Below are positions 1-7,049 of a stretch of DNA of 37,929 nucleotides, in pieces. This DNA comes from a virus. Made by a program: the position numbers and the translations under genes. The stretch spans positions 1 to 37,929 of the IMG/VR virus record IMGVR_UViG_3300040801_002256, one strand, 5' to 3'. The notes beneath the pieces were generated by a model that had not been told where the DNA came from, ran no database searches, and saw only the letters and a list, made by a program, of their open reading frames with translations. Positions within the stretch are counted from its first letter, which is position 1. Each line of letters begins with the position of its first letter.

Positions 1-75
1 CAAGTGATTTTTGACGAAGCGCTCAAAAAACTCGTTCAATCAAAAACCAAAATTAAAATTAAAAAACCAAAGTGA
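1..75 (+). CDS. 3' end of a truncated rightward gene, unknown function
   Basis: An open frame runs in from the left edge and stops with TGA at 73-75, giving at least 24 residues that end in a lysine-rich tail (residues like DEALKKLVQSK then KIKIKKPK). The composition looks like a real protein C-terminus (charged helix plus basic tail), but the start lies outside the window or is the GTG at base 4. No family can be assigned. It is the only rightward coding sequence at this edge and is followed by a 400-base non-coding stretch. Confidence 0.35.
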   Translation, partial: QVIFDEALKKLVQSKTKIKIKKPK

Positions 76-476
76 AGTTTATAGCGCGCTTTTTTTTTGG
101 TAACCCCATCGGTTTTGGCTTGGTTTTTTTCTAACACAGCGCTGCGTCCCACCTTCTTTTTTAGCAAAAAATGACACACAGAAAATAATTTCAATAAAAA
201 CAATCACTTACAAGTTTTAATGCGTTGCTGCGTCCCACTTGTCCCACTTAAAAAAACAACCTGGGACAGAATGCGCGACGCAAAAAAGCCAACAATATCA
301 ATAAGTTACAACTGACAACGCGGCGCTGCGTCCCACGTCCCACCTATTTTACTATTAATTAAAAATATGAAAAACGAAATGAAACAGAATACAAAAACCT
401 TATATAGATAAAAAAGTACCTGACCCGGGACGCAGCGGCGTGTTAAGTTTGTAAGTATTTGATATTAATAAGGTTT
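76..476. other. Non-coding region with iteron-like repeats, possible replication origin
   Basis: No ORF of credible length is present on either strand. The motif GCTGCGTCCCAC occurs at 141-152, 227-238 and 325-336, and its inverted core GGGACGCAGC at 427-436. Extra GTCCCAC half-copies follow copies two and three (241-247, 337-343), and CTGGGACA lies at 261-268. The spaces between are AT-rich (for example 345-415). It lies two genes beyond the primase-helicase, at the end of the replication operon. Repeats plus AT-rich DNA beside replication genes suggest an origin or a regulator-binding array. That role is inference. Confidence 0.5.
137..436. repeat. Four spaced copies of a GCTGCGTCCC repeat (one inverted)
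   Basis: Exact 12-base copies GCTGCGTCCCAC are seen at 141-152, 227-238 and 325-336. A fourth copy, GCTGCGTCCC read on the minus strand, is at 427-436. Spacing between the same positions is 86, 98 and about 100 bases. The first copy is fused to the palindrome CAGCGCTG (137-144). The regular ~90-100 base spacing is unlike CRISPR and more like binding sites for an initiator or repressor. Confidence 0.6.
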
Positions 477-734
477 TTAAATGCGGGTTTGGCCCACCTT
501 TACGGATAAATTTACGCTAATATAACACTCTTCAAAATATATACACTCAAAATCTTTAAAGCGGCGTGTTATGTCATAAATTTTTTCTTCTGATGAACAA
601 ATTATTTTATTGTTCACAACGTCATATTCATCAGAAATCCAAAATAACTCATATTGCCAATCTTTTTCATTTTTTGAAATTTCTCTAAACATAACAAGCA
701 TCATTTTTTGATTTCTATCTATAATATTGGCCAT
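477..734 (-). CDS. Hypothetical protein, 85 aa, last gene of replication operon
   Basis: The protein is small, acidic and soluble-looking, rich in aromatic residues and cysteines (about residues 45-70 contain CSSEEK, FKDFECIYFEECY). No signal peptide or membrane segment is seen, and I do not recognise the family. The ATG at 732-734 is preceded by AGAGGAAAAATTAAA, a good ribosome binding site that lies inside the 3' end of the primase gene; the two genes are one base apart. It is therefore co-transcribed with, and probably translationally coupled to, the primase-helicase, which suggests but does not prove a replication-related role. Confidence 0.7.
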   Translation of the reverse strand: MANIIDRNQKMMLVMFREISKNEKDWQYELFWISDEYDVVNNKIICSSEEKIYDITRRFKDFECIYFEECYISVNLSVKVGQTRI

Positions 735-735
735 T

Positions 736-2970
736 TTAATTTTTCCTCTTTATTCCCAAAATAACGCGGTAACGAAAATCACCATTTCTTTCTCTTAAAA
801 TTTTAAAATCTTTTTTAAAATATTTTTTTAGCTCTTTTAAAAACCCAACATAACTGATTTTTGGCGCAATTACTTTTGCGTCTTCATAAGCTTCATTTGC
901 TTTTATGCTTTCAAATTCACTTAATTCAAACTCTTCATCAAACCAATTAAATAATGGATTTGACTCACGAATCATTTCCTCTATTTTTTGTTGATTTTCA
1001 ACGGTGTGTGTAAAATCTCCATTTTGATGCAGCCGTCGTAACCCATAAAGGCACCAATTAATAATTCCTGACATTTCTTTTAAAAGTTTATCCTCAATTT
1101 CTGGAATCATTTTATCTTTTTCAGTGTCAAAATCAGAATCAAAAGGAACAATAAGCATTCTACGGCGCATCCCTTTTGAAAGGTCATTAATATAAGGAAC
1201 TTCATTATAAGAAATCATAATTTTCGAACGGTTTGTTGTCTTATAGCTGTCTTTAAATTTCTTTTCCGATTGAATTGGAGAATTTCCAGTAAGCTTTTTT
1301 AGCATTCCAGTTTTTTCAAAACATTTTTTGTCTTCCTCTTCAGAAACATTTAAGAGCGCATTTTCCATGCTTGAAATGGCAAAACGATTGTTTGCTATGG
1401 TTGAAAGCTCAACCGCTGAACAATTATCATCACCTAAAAGCTGATTGAACATGGTGATAAAAGTTGATTTTCCATTTTTCCCATGGCCAGCAAGAATTAA
1501 AAACTTTTGATGCTTGTTGTAATTTAATCCTGAAATTGTCCAGCCCATAAATTCTAAAAGCTGGTCAATTAATTGAGGTCTATTGCATGTAATGTTTTTC
1601 ATCATTTGTTCAAAAACAGGCGCTTTTGCATCGGGTTGATAGTCCCACGGTATGACATGAAAAACCTTAATTCTTGGCGTGTGTGGAATAAAATCATTTG
1701 TAATAAAATTTAACAACCCATTGGCAAATGGAATGTATTTCTTATCGGCCTGTAAATCTTTTGGTTTTAAATTTACCGATCTTATTGCCAGGTTAGTGAA
1801 TTCATTAATTTGATTTGATTTATCACAAAATGGAGAAAAATATTTTTGTGCAAAATTTTTAAAAAAAGCCGGTGGCGCTTTTTCATAATATTTGCCATTA
1901 AAAATGTATGTTTGATCAAGCTCTGGAACATAAAAATAATTTGTTTCACTAATTAAAAAATTTAAAAGCGCCTCATAATCTCTTATGACGCGTCCTTTTT
2001 CATCATAATAGGAAAATCCAGTTTTAATAATTCTTTGCCTGGTTTTTTCTCTCATTTCTTTTAGGTCAACAAAAACGCGCTCACTTACCGCGTCAATACC
2101 ATCCTCGCAATGCAGATCATTAAAATCACCAATGCGCTCAACATCATCCCATGGGAAAACCACAATTGAGTTTTTAAAACGAGAATGAGCTTGCATTGCG
2201 TAATGCTCGCCAGTTCTTTTGCCGGTTTGTTCGTTTATTTTATCGCGGTCAGCGCAAATAACAACGAAAGCTTCTGGATTTATTTTCCCTATTGTCACGA
2301 TTGCATTTGAAATATTATTTGCTGAAAAACAGACGACAACAGGATAATTTATGGCCATTTGAATTGATGCGGCGGTTGCAAATCCTTCAGTGACATAAAT
2401 CATTTCTGAATTTCTAATTTCTTTTAGTGGTGAAATTGCGCCTTTTATTTTAATGCCGGTTGAATACCATTTTTTGCCATCGGCGGTAATATTTTGATGT
2501 CCTACAATTCCCAATTCGTCATAAGCTGGAATTAATAAGAGATCGCCATCAACTTTTGACTGAAATGGTTTTATTTTTTTTCGAGTAAGATAAGGATGAA
2601 TTTCTGCTTTTTGTGCTTTTTTTAATTTTGCTGTTGATTTTACTCGGCAAGTTTCTTGAATTTGGCGTTTTTCATTTTCAATTTTAGCGGCAATTTCTGA
2701 TTGTTTTTGCCTGGCCATATCTTGAAAATATTTTGTTGGTGCGTGTTCGTTATCATCCCATGAATTTATTTTCTTTTTGGTATATTCATTTCTGAAATCG
2801 CCACAAGTGACTGACCAATATGAATTGTTTTTGTAAATCCATTCATTCCCGATTGCCCATAATGGCTTTTTCGTGGTTTTATCTGAAGAAAATCTATGAA
2901 TTTTGCCATCAAGAGGAAAGTAAGGAATATCCACACCAAGATGGCCAGAAACTTTTTCATGATAATTCAT
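736..2970 (-). CDS. Toprim primase - SF3 helicase fusion (D5-like)
   Basis: This 744-residue protein combines primer synthesis and fork unwinding. A Toprim domain lies at about 188-290, with the catalytic glutamate E195 in YVTEGFA and the acidic DRD motif at D241/D243. A D5_N-like linker (about 330-450) precedes an SF3 helicase domain: Walker A GHGKNGKST (495-503, K501), Walker B LLNVSEEE (539-545), sensor-1 asparagine in SYNE (N589), and an arginine cluster GMRRRM (600-605). The N-terminal zinc-finger of DnaG-type primases is not obvious; instead there is a basic, glutamine-rich helical stretch (85-125). The start overlaps the upstream small gene by 14 bases. This is the main replication protein of the phage. 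Confidence 0.93.
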   Translation of the reverse strand: MNYHEKVSGHLGVDIPYFPLDGKIHRFSSDKTTKKPLWAIGNEWIYKNNSYWSVTCGDFRNEYTKKKINSWDDNEHAPTKYFQDMARQKQSEIAAKIENEKRQIQETCRVKSTAKLKKAQKAEIHPYLTRKKIKPFQSKVDGDLLLIPAYDELGIVGHQNITADGKKWYSTGIKIKGAISPLKEIRNSEMIYVTEGFATAASIQMAINYPVVVCFSANNISNAIVTIGKINPEAFVVICADRDKINEQTGKRTGEHYAMQAHSRFKNSIVVFPWDDVERIGDFNDLHCEDGIDAVSERVFVDLKEMREKTRQRIIKTGFSYYDEKGRVIRDYEALLNFLISETNYFYVPELDQTYIFNGKYYEKAPPAFFKNFAQKYFSPFCDKSNQINEFTNLAIRSVNLKPKDLQADKKYIPFANGLLNFITNDFIPHTPRIKVFHVIPWDYQPDAKAPVFEQMMKNITCNRPQLIDQLLEFMGWTISGLNYNKHQKFLILAGHGKNGKSTFITMFNQLLGDDNCSAVELSTIANNRFAISSMENALLNVSEEEDKKCFEKTGMLKKLTGNSPIQSEKKFKDSYKTTNRSKIMISYNEVPYINDLSKGMRRRMLIVPFDSDFDTEKDKMIPEIEDKLLKEMSGIINWCLYGLRRLHQNGDFTHTVENQQKIEEMIRESNPLFNWFDEEFELSEFESIKANEAYEDAKVIAPKISYVGFLKELKKYFKKDFKILRERNGDFRYRVILGIKRKN

Positions 2971-3163
2971 TTTGTCTTACTTTAACGATTGTCGTGAACT
3001 CTTCATTTGTTTTGGTGTCTTTTAAATAAAGCCTTACAAAAAATTTTTTCATGTGTTTTGAATATGGGTGAGGTGTTGATTCTATTTTTACAGTTTCTTT
3101 TTTTAAAAGAATGCAATTGCCTGGAATATGTTTTTGAATTTGATTTAACGCAAGTGTAGCCAT
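2957..3163 (-). CDS. Hypothetical basic protein, 68 aa
   Basis: The ATG at 3161-3163 gives a 68-residue basic protein starting MATLALNQIQ, with a beta-rich C-terminal half (FFVRLYLKDTK, EFTTIVKVRQ). A longer reading from TTG at 3215-3217 is possible, but that segment is better explained by the overlapping membrane-peptide ORF 3145-3237. A purine-rich GGGAATAAATTT precedes the ATG. It overlaps the primase start by 14 bases, so it belongs to the same operon. No family recognised; a small DNA-binding or replication accessory role is only a guess. Confidence 0.6.
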   Translation of the reverse strand: MATLALNQIQKHIPGNCILLKKETVKIESTPHPYSKHMKKFFVRLYLKDTKTNEEFTTIVKVRQNELS

Positions 3164-3237
3164 AAATTTATTCCCATCCCTAAAAGAACCCATGTAATTG
3201 CGACAATTGCCCAACAAATTGCGGTGAAATTTTTCAT
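3145..3237 (-). CDS. Tiny single-span membrane protein, 30 aa
   Basis: This is a 30-codon ORF starting MKNFTAICWAIVAITW and ending LWLHLR. Residues 4-27 form one hydrophobic transmembrane helix, with a basic residue on each side. The ATG at 3235-3237 overlaps the TGA of the preceding gene (ATGA) and follows GAGGTAGAGGA, a strong ribosome binding site. Its end overlaps the start of the 68-residue gene in another frame. The coupling, binding site and clean helix make it believable despite its length. Function unknown. Confidence 0.6.
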   Translation of the reverse strand: MKNFTAICWAIVAITWVLLGMGINLWLHLR

Positions 3238-3608
3238 TCCTCTACCTCAACATCGATAAACTCGTCCTCTAGCTTTTGTTTTTCATATTCATTCCATCCT
3301 CTGTAAAAATTACCAGTAGTATCCATCCCACTTTCATCGAAATAAACTGATGTTTTTCGATAGTGCGGTTCTTTTATATTCCAAATCCAAAACCTTTTTG
3401 TGACTGTTTTCTTTTTTGTTTCCCAGTGGTAAGGAACAGAAAAGAGAGCAAAGAAAACATCACTTATTACAAAAGATTCGTCATGTTTAATAACTAAATT
3501 CCCCCTTTTTTTATTAAGAATAACTTCCATATTTCCCAAGTGTTTATCCTTATAAATTAAAGTCTCACCACGAAGTAGTGCTTCCATAATTTCTTTCTGG
3601 TTTTTCAT
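3234..3608 (-). CDS. Hypothetical protein, 124 aa
   Basis: Start chosen at ATG 3606-3608 (MKNQKEIMEALL), because AAAAGGAATAAA sits directly upstream; a GTG 27 bases earlier lies in a hairpin loop and has no good binding site. The protein begins with a short helix and the phrase ALLRGETLIYKD, followed by a strand-rich middle and an acidic C-terminus (EDEFIDVEVEE). The N-terminal 'eALleGk.i' pattern resembles small phage proteins of unknown role. No catalytic motif or membrane segment is visible. It sits between two small membrane-protein genes in the replication operon. Confidence 0.7.
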   Translation of the reverse strand: MKNQKEIMEALLRGETLIYKDKHLGNMEVILNKKRGNLVIKHDESFVISDVFFALFSVPYHWETKKKTVTKRFWIWNIKEPHYRKTSVYFDESGMDTTGNFYRGWNEYEKQKLEDEFIDVEVEE

Positions 3609-3626
3609 TTTATTCCTTTTAATATT

Positions 3627-3653
3627 TGCACCCACTGTCTATTCATGGGTGCA
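3627..3653 (-). promoter_or_regulatory. Hairpin ahead of the 124-aa gene
   Basis: Perfect 8-base arms, TGCACCCA (3627-3634) and TGGGTGCA (3646-3653), enclose an 11-base loop. In the leftward transcript it lies 18 bases upstream of the ATG at 3608 and is followed by AAATATT rather than a U-run. An mRNA structure affecting stability or translation is therefore more likely than an intrinsic terminator. Confidence 0.4.
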
Positions 3654-3654
3654 T

Positions 3655-3798
3655 TTATTTAAAAACCCAACCAAGCACTTCATGAAATGCCTGATAATTT
3701 CCACTTACCAATAAAAAAGTAATGAACCCATAACCAATAACGCCGCCAACTAAAATGGCGCTTAAATATTCACTAGAAGCCAGCTTTTTCCAATTCAT
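3655..3798 (-). CDS. Small membrane protein, 47 aa
   Basis: This 47-codon ORF begins MNWKKLASSEYLSAILVGG and ends LGWVFK. Residues 13-32 (AILVGGVIGYGFITFLLVSG) form one glycine-containing transmembrane helix, with a basic N-terminus. The ATG at 3796-3798 follows AGGTGATTT and lies within the 3' end of the VRR-NUC gene in another frame, so translation is probably coupled. The stop is TAA at 3655-3657. No family recognised. A membrane peptide in an early operon could act in host takeover, superinfection exclusion or membrane anchoring of replication; this is inference. Confidence 0.65.
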   Translation of the reverse strand: MNWKKLASSEYLSAILVGGVIGYGFITFLLVSGNYQAFHEVLGWVFK

Positions 3799-4093
3799 AA
3801 ATCACCTGTTCAGAAGACCGTCCAACAATGTAAATACCACCCATTGACCTGACCATTTTCATAAATCTTTTTTGCTCTTTTGTTTGTTTTGCGTTCCCGC
3901 TTTTTACCTCAATTCCTAAGAAAATAGCAAGACCATTTTTGTTACTGATAAACCCCATCATATCAGGCATTCCCACGGTTCCAATACGCAATGCGTGTCT
4001 CATTGGGTCTATTTTTTCATTAAGTATTGACGATTTAAAAAAAAGTCCAACGTGTTGATCAAAAAGCCTTACGTTTATAAACCGCTTTTGCAC
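3773..4093 (-). CDS. VRR-NUC (PD-(D/E)XK) nuclease
   Basis: A compact stand-alone VRR-NUC domain of about 106 residues. The motif GTVGMPDMMGF supplies the catalytic Asp (D44 counted from the GTG start), FLGIEVKSG supplies Glu-x-Lys (E62, K64), and KQTKEQKRFM the conserved Gln helix; GGIYIVGRS is the usual last strand. Stand-alone phage members cut structured DNA such as junctions. The start is uncertain: GTG at 4091-4093 keeps the overlap with the helicase gene to 35 bases and is preferred; a TTG at 4181-4183 would add 30 unlike residues. It follows the helicase gene, suggesting a joint role in processing replication or recombination intermediates. Confidence 0.85.
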   Translation of the reverse strand: MQKRFINVRLFDQHVGLFFKSSILNEKIDPMRHALRIGTVGMPDMMGFISNKNGLAIFLGIEVKSGNAKQTKEQKRFMKMVRSMGGIYIVGRSSEQVIYELEKAGF

Positions 4094-5618
4094 GGTTACT
4101 TTGATATTTTTCAACAAGTTTTGATGCGCTTGATAAGAACCCTTCACGCTGAATTTCCCCCCGAATGTGTTCAGGAAATTCAATCACATCAAAAACGATG
4201 TCACCAAATTTTTTATGAATTAAATAAAACTTTTGTTTTGGTGAGGTATGAAATTTCTTTTCACGCCATTTAAGCTTTTGAAAAGCTTGCTTAATTTGTG
4301 GTGTTTGATCTATTTCTTTTAACTCGCCGCTCTCTTGTTTTATTTCTCGTTGCTGTTTTGCTTTTTCAATTTCATTTTCACAATAAGGGCAAATCTTGGT
4401 AAAACTCTCCAAAACGGCAAAACAAAATTTACAGGTTTTTATTTTAATTTCTTTTGCGTTTTCTTTTTTATCCTTTTTGGTAAGCGCTGGTTCACGAACA
4501 TCATAAGGAAAACCATGTCTTGAAGTGTTATCAGCATGATCAAGAATTATGGCATGCTCTTTTTTGTATTTGGCTTCATCCGAACCACAATCAGGGCATT
4601 CTTTTTGTGGGCCATATTTAAAATCGCATCTTGCGCAAATTTTAAAAGCGCGCAATACCCGCCCGACCATTTGAATATAAAGCGCTTCACTCATTGTTGG
4701 TCTTGCCATTATGGCGATTTCAGCACAAGGAATATCGACGCCAGTTGTCATGGTTTGAACATTACATAAAATTTTATGAGTTCCTTTTTCAAGACTTTTT
4801 ATCATAGCCTGGCGTTCATCTTTTGTGTGTGATTGATCACAATGAAGCGCTGGTATTCCTTGCTGATTAAAAGCGCGTGCCATCATAGATGAATGTTTAA
4901 TATTAACGGCAAAAAGAATTGTGGGTTTATTTTGTCCGTATTTTTTCCAAGTTTCTACAATGTCGCCGATAATTTTATTTTCAGAAACCTTTTCAAATAA
5001 TTGTCCTTGATTAAATTCGCCAGCGACTTTTTTAACGCCAGAAACATCAATTTTTTTTGGCGCATAAATTCTTGCTGGTGTTAAAACCCCACGGTCGCGA
5101 AGCTCATGAGCTTCAATTGATTTCACGCACGAATCAAAAATGTCATGAACTTTATTTCCAATTTTAAAAGGTGTTGCGGTAAAAGCGAATAGAGCTTTAT
5201 AGTTTATTTTTTCAAAAACTTCACGGTATTTTGGCGCGGTTGTGTCATGACCTTCATCAACACACAAGAAATTGGTTTGTTTTAAAAACTGATATTCCGG
5301 CAAATCAATGCGCCGATGAAGGGTGTCAATTGAAGCGATTTGAAGTGGGGAAAATGAGTCAAAACCTTTTTCCCCGCCCATTATTACTGATGGGTCATGA
5401 TGGCTTAAATATTTATTTATTGCCTGTAAAACTAAGTCACGTCTTTTGACGATAAAAAGAATTGTTTGCTTGTTTTTTATTAGTGAATCAATAATTTCTT
5501 TTGTAACCAAGCTTTTGCCAGCGCCGGTCATTAACCATAAAATTATGTTTTTATCACCGGCAATAATACGCTCACGCGTCATTTGAATTATTTGCTCTTG
5601 ATAATCAAATAATTTCAT
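4059..5618 (-). CDS. SF2 DEAD/DEAH-box helicase with zinc ribbons
   Basis: 519 residues with the full SF2 motif set: Q-motif region LFDYQEQI (3-10), Walker A MTGAGKS (30-36), DEGH (121-124), motif III FTATP (146-150), motif V TTGVDIP (291-297) and motif VI QMVGRVLR (316-323). It resembles UvrB/ResIII-type phage helicases. Two Cys4 ribbons follow the second RecA domain: CARC...CPDC (328-344) and CKFC...CPYC (396-413); these may bind DNA or partners. The C-terminal 70 residues are basic. Its start overlaps the exonuclease gene by four bases (ATGA), so the two are coupled. Probable role: unwinding or annealing of DNA in replication, recombination or repair. Confidence 0.92.
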   Translation of the reverse strand: MKLFDYQEQIIQMTRERIIAGDKNIILWLMTGAGKSLVTKEIIDSLIKNKQTILFIVKRRDLVLQAINKYLSHHDPSVIMGGEKGFDSFSPLQIASIDTLHRRIDLPEYQFLKQTNFLCVDEGHDTTAPKYREVFEKINYKALFAFTATPFKIGNKVHDIFDSCVKSIEAHELRDRGVLTPARIYAPKKIDVSGVKKVAGEFNQGQLFEKVSENKIIGDIVETWKKYGQNKPTILFAVNIKHSSMMARAFNQQGIPALHCDQSHTKDERQAMIKSLEKGTHKILCNVQTMTTGVDIPCAEIAIMARPTMSEALYIQMVGRVLRAFKICARCDFKYGPQKECPDCGSDEAKYKKEHAIILDHADNTSRHGFPYDVREPALTKKDKKENAKEIKIKTCKFCFAVLESFTKICPYCENEIEKAKQQREIKQESGELKEIDQTPQIKQAFQKLKWREKKFHTSPKQKFYLIHKKFGDIVFDVIEFPEHIRGEIQREGFLSSASKLVEKYQSNRAKAVYKRKAF

Positions 5619-6364
5619 TGTTTTTCTAAGTATTCATGAACCCGCAAACAACATTCAGTGTCGCTTTCAGCTTCATGGTGCTTTAATTCAAAACCAATTC
5701 TTTTTGCCCATATTGCAAGACCATTGCCTTCATATCGTGGTTTTCCTGTTTTTGTCCATTGAGGCTTACCATTAATTACAAGTTGATCTTTTCCATAACC
5801 CATTTCACTTGCAAGCCAAATAGTTGATAAGCAATATTCCTGATTAAAAACTTTAAGCCATGAATAATACCAGTCATCGCCAAGTTTTCTGAAAAACCAT
5901 TCCATAAAATGATAGTCAAACATTCCCCATTGCTTTTCTTTTTTGTCTTCATTCCAAAAGCCTTGCCTTAATGCATGACAAACAAAAAGTTGAGGAAAAT
6001 TATTTTCATGCTTATAAGGTTTACAAAAACTTAAAAAATCATGCCCAACCAAAATGCGTTGAGGAAATTCAGCGGCTTGCTCTGGTGAAAAACCATGAAC
6101 GGCTTCAGCGCTTTTTGACCAGGTAACATGATTTATCTGGCTTGGTCTTACATAAGAATGAAATTTATCAATAATTTCAAACTTACCTTTTTCAGTAACA
6201 AGGCAACAAATTTCAATTACATCATTTGTAATAGGGTCGATGCCGGTTGTTTCGACATCGACATAAAAAGTAAATTTATGATTTTCCCTATAATTAAAAT
6301 GGCGGCGCTGAATTGAATCCTGTTTGTTGTTGTGCTGTGTTATTTTGTTGAGTAGGTTTTGCAC
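5615..6364 (-). CDS. DEDDh 3'-5' exonuclease (DnaQ-like)
   Basis: The ExoI motif FYVDVETTG places the metal-binding pair at D36/E38. VGHDF (106-110) is the probable ExoII region, and HEAESD (230-235) is the HxxxxD ExoIII motif of the DEDDh class. Such exonucleases trim 3' ends or proofread; no polymerase is encoded here, so this one probably works on recombination ends or with the host polymerase. The only plausible start is GTG at 6362-6364, preceded by GGGAATTACAA; this makes a 71-base overlap with the SSB-like gene. The first ~30 residues are not part of the domain, so a later non-standard start is possible. Confidence 0.88.
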   Translation of the reverse strand: MQNLLNKITQHNNKQDSIQRRHFNYRENHKFTFYVDVETTGIDPITNDVIEICCLVTEKGKFEIIDKFHSYVRPSQINHVTWSKSAEAVHGFSPEQAAEFPQRILVGHDFLSFCKPYKHENNFPQLFVCHALRQGFWNEDKKEKQWGMFDYHFMEWFFRKLGDDWYYSWLKVFNQEYCLSTIWLASEMGYGKDQLVINGKPQWTKTGKPRYEGNGLAIWAKRIGFELKHHEAESDTECCLRVHEYLEKQ

Positions 6365-6797
6365 TTGTAATTCCCATTTCTTGTTGTAAACGAATCATTG
6401 TTCCAGCGATATTATATCCCGCCATTTTTTGAGCGGCGCCAGCTTGATCAAGCTTATCTTTCATTCCACCGCCAATTTCATTTACCCATTTAACGCGAGT
6501 AAAAACTTTTCCTTCCCATTCATCGTTTTCAATAACAAGCTCAACTTGTTTTACTTGATCAAGAACAGCAATTCCGCTAGTAAGCGCTGTAAGATCGGTT
6601 TCTCTAAATCCACAACGAATTAAAGCCGCCCCTGTAATTTCAATGGCCTTATCACTTGATAAACCACCAAACCAAGTTATCTTTTTTTCAATTTGAGGAA
6701 TTAAAAAAGTAACGAACACTTGTGGTTTTCCTGATTTTGTTTCTGAAATACCGCAATCAATTGGTGATGCGACGTAATTTCCTGGTGTAATTTCCAT
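6294..6797 (-). CDS. Single-stranded DNA-binding protein-like
   Basis: A 167-residue protein with a strand-rich core (KPQVFVTFLIPQ, KQVELVIENDEWEGKVFTRVKWV), an internal helical part, and a Gln/Asn-rich flexible tail ending SAPPF. Core plus disordered tail plus terminal Pro-Pro-Phe is the layout of SSB proteins, though the usual acidic residues before the tip are absent. It resembles phage proteins annotated as ssDNA-binding that sit beside recombination genes. I prefer the second ATG (6795-6797), because AAGGAG is eight bases away from it but only two from the ATG at 6801-6803. It is the first gene of the leftward early operon. Confidence 0.7.
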   Translation of the reverse strand: MEITPGNYVASPIDCGISETKSGKPQVFVTFLIPQIEKKITWFGGLSSDKAIEITGAALIRCGFRETDLTALTSGIAVLDQVKQVELVIENDEWEGKVFTRVKWVNEIGGGMKDKLDQAGAAQKMAGYNIAGTMIRLQQEMGITSAKPTQQNNTAQQQTGFNSAPPF

Positions 6798-6869
6798 AAA
6801 CATTTCTCCTTGCTTTATTGAACCATTTTTGGTTTAAATGTAACATAAAAAATAAAACAAGGTTTTACA
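6798..6869. promoter_or_regulatory. Divergent early promoter region
   Basis: This is the only gap from which transcription of both early operons can begin. Rightward, TTGAAC (6818-6823) and TAACAT (6841-6846) are spaced by exactly 17 bases and lie 24 bases from the HTH gene start. A leftward promoter is less clear; TTGTTT on the minus strand (6857-6862) with TTAAAC 17 bases on is a weak option. The AAGGAG ribosome binding site of the SSB-like gene is also here. Confidence 0.5.
6821..6834. promoter_or_regulatory. Candidate operator dyad between -35 and -10
   Basis: AACCA (6821-6825) and TGGTT (6830-6834) form a perfect inverted repeat around TTTT. It lies wholly within the promoter of the rightward operon, touching the -35. 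A repressor bound here would block that promoter. The adjacent gene encodes a small HTH protein, making autoregulation a natural hypothesis. Confidence 0.4.
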
Positions 6870-7049
6870 ATGATAAATAAATTAAAAAAAGTGATTGAGC
6901 TAGAGGGTGTCAATTATGTGACATTTAAACTCGGTTATCGTTCAGCAAATACAATTTATGCTTGGTTAAAAAATAACAAAATACCCAACACGGCAAAAGT
7001 TCGCGTTCAGGAATTTTTAACATTTTATTTTGAGGAATATGAGTTATGA
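6870..7049 (+). CDS. Small Cro-like helix-turn-helix protein, 59 aa
   Basis: The 59-residue product begins MINKLKKVIELEGVNYVTFK. Residues 13-40 (VTFKLGYRS, then TIYAWLKNNKIPN) match the Cro/CI-type pattern in which a helix, a turn and a recognition helix are followed by a KIP turn. The ATG is at 6870-6872; ACAAGG lies upstream. The TGA overlaps the ATG of the ATPase gene (ATGA). It is the first gene of the rightward operon and stands next to a dyad in its own promoter, so an early-gene regulator binding at 6821-6834 is likely. No partner repressor is visible in the window. Confidence 0.75.
   Translation: MINKLKKVIELEGVNYVTFKLGYRSANTIYAWLKNNKIPNTAKVRVQEFLTFYFEEYEL

Noticed and set aside
137-436. 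CRISPR-like array in the left non-coding region
   Set aside because: The repeats are only about 12 bases, one is inverted, and spacing is 86-100 bases; no cas genes are present.
3627-3653. Intrinsic terminator inside the replication operon
   Set aside because: In the leftward transcript the hairpin is followed by AAATATT, not a U-run, and the neighbouring genes are tightly linked. The T-rich side faces a strand without genes.
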